Of a stretch of 23,387 bases of DNA, positions 23,206 through 23,387 are shown piece by piece. The position numbers and the translations under genes are program-made. The stretch comes from an uncultured Actinomycetes bacterium (lineage in GTDB: Bacteria > Actinomycetota > Acidimicrobiia > Acidimicrobiales > Acidimicrobilacustridaceae): assembly GCA_945957335.1 (NCBI GenBank), contig CAMFLJ010000015.1, forward strand, positions 1 through 23,387. Reading direction: 5' to 3'. Each line of letters begins with the position of its first letter. The first letter of the stretch is position 1. Below the pieces are notes generated by a model, which was given only the letters and a program-made list of their open reading frames with translations, made no database searches and was not told where the DNA came from.

Positions 23206-23387
23206 GTGAGCGATCCCCGACCCGTGAACCTGAGCGCCTCGGGCCCGCCCGAGACCGTCCTGCCCGCCGACCCGCCCGCTGCGCTGCACGTGCTGGCCCA
23301 GGCGGTGGCCCTCCCCGAGCCCGAGCGGCGCGAGGCCGTGGCCGCGGTCGTCGCCGCCAACCCCCGCTGGAGCGCGGCCTGGGCCGC
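23206..23387 (+). CDS. DUF3151 family protein, 3' truncated by window end
   Basis: Sixty codons are visible, running off the window end. The sequence begins VSDPRPVNLSASGPPETVLP, continues ADPPAALHVLAQA, and reaches VAAVVAANPRWSAAWA. A G-P-P-x-T-x-L-P-x-D-P start followed by an A-x-x-P-x-x-S-x-A-W-A motif is the pattern of DUF3151, a short (about 130-residue) actinobacterial family of unknown function. GTG 23206 is supported by the TAGGGT hexamer 6 bases upstream and the 9-base distance from the preceding stop. It may be transcribed both from its own promoter and by read-through from pyruvate kinase. The rest of the protein cannot be judged. Confidence 0.75.
   Translation, partial: MSDPRPVNLSASGPPETVLPADPPAALHVLAQAVALPEPERREAVAAVVAANPRWSAAWA

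Overview
The window is very GC-rich (roughly 70% or more), densely coding, uses many GTG starts and mostly TGA stops, and carries gene families typical of Actinomycetota: a conservon-type sensor kinase / Roadblock / DUF742 / GTPase cluster, a DUF3151 protein, an actinobacterial type of secreted lytic transglycosylase, and TANNNT promoters placed directly in front of start codons. My best guess is chromosomal DNA from an acidimicrobial (Iamia-like) actinobacterium. The phylum is well supported; the class is inference. I see no tRNA, rRNA, CRISPR array, insertion sequence or phage gene, and no gap above 300 bases without a gene (the largest are 181, 162 and 127 bases).

Layout. Positions 1-1756 (+) hold the end of a conservon: the C-terminal tail of a histidine kinase, then a Roadblock/LC7 protein, a DUF742 winged-helix protein and a small GTPase, all overlapping. 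A small two-helix membrane protein faces it (1760-2029, -). From 6246 down to 2142 (-) runs an operon: a FAD-dependent oxidoreductase broken by one in-frame TAG, a GT4 glycosyltransferase, an alpha/beta hydrolase and a 5'(3')-deoxyribonucleotidase-like HAD protein. Divergent from it (6357-9063, +) are two polytopic polyprenol-phosphate-sugar-type glycosyltransferases (GT39-like and PIG-V-like). Together they look like an envelope glycan locus.

Positions 9075-11412 hold short housekeeping or unknown units: a 77-residue orphan, a small secreted protein, a zinc-ribbon protein, a cyclophilin and an AlkA-type DNA glycosylase. From 16235 down to 11420 (-) is a complete membrane and ATPase set of a peptide/nickel-type ABC importer (two permeases, two ATPases) followed by a TetR regulator. 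It is preceded by the best sigma-70-type promoter in the window but has no substrate-binding protein. Then come a secreted lytic transglycosylase (-), an FAD-linked D-2-hydroxyacid dehydrogenase (+), a glycerophosphodiester phosphodiesterase (-), a SirB1-like transglutaminase-fold protein (+), pyruvate kinase with a coupled alpha/beta hydrolase (+), and the start of a DUF3151 gene cut by the window end.

The two most notable observations are: (1) ten of about fifteen transcription-unit starts have a -10-like hexamer 6-8 bases before the start codon, which predicts leaderless mRNAs as the normal mode here; and (2) the flavoprotein gene is intact over 534 codons except for one amber codon, so it is either a very fresh pseudogene or a base-call error. 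I found no convincing wholly new multi-gene system.
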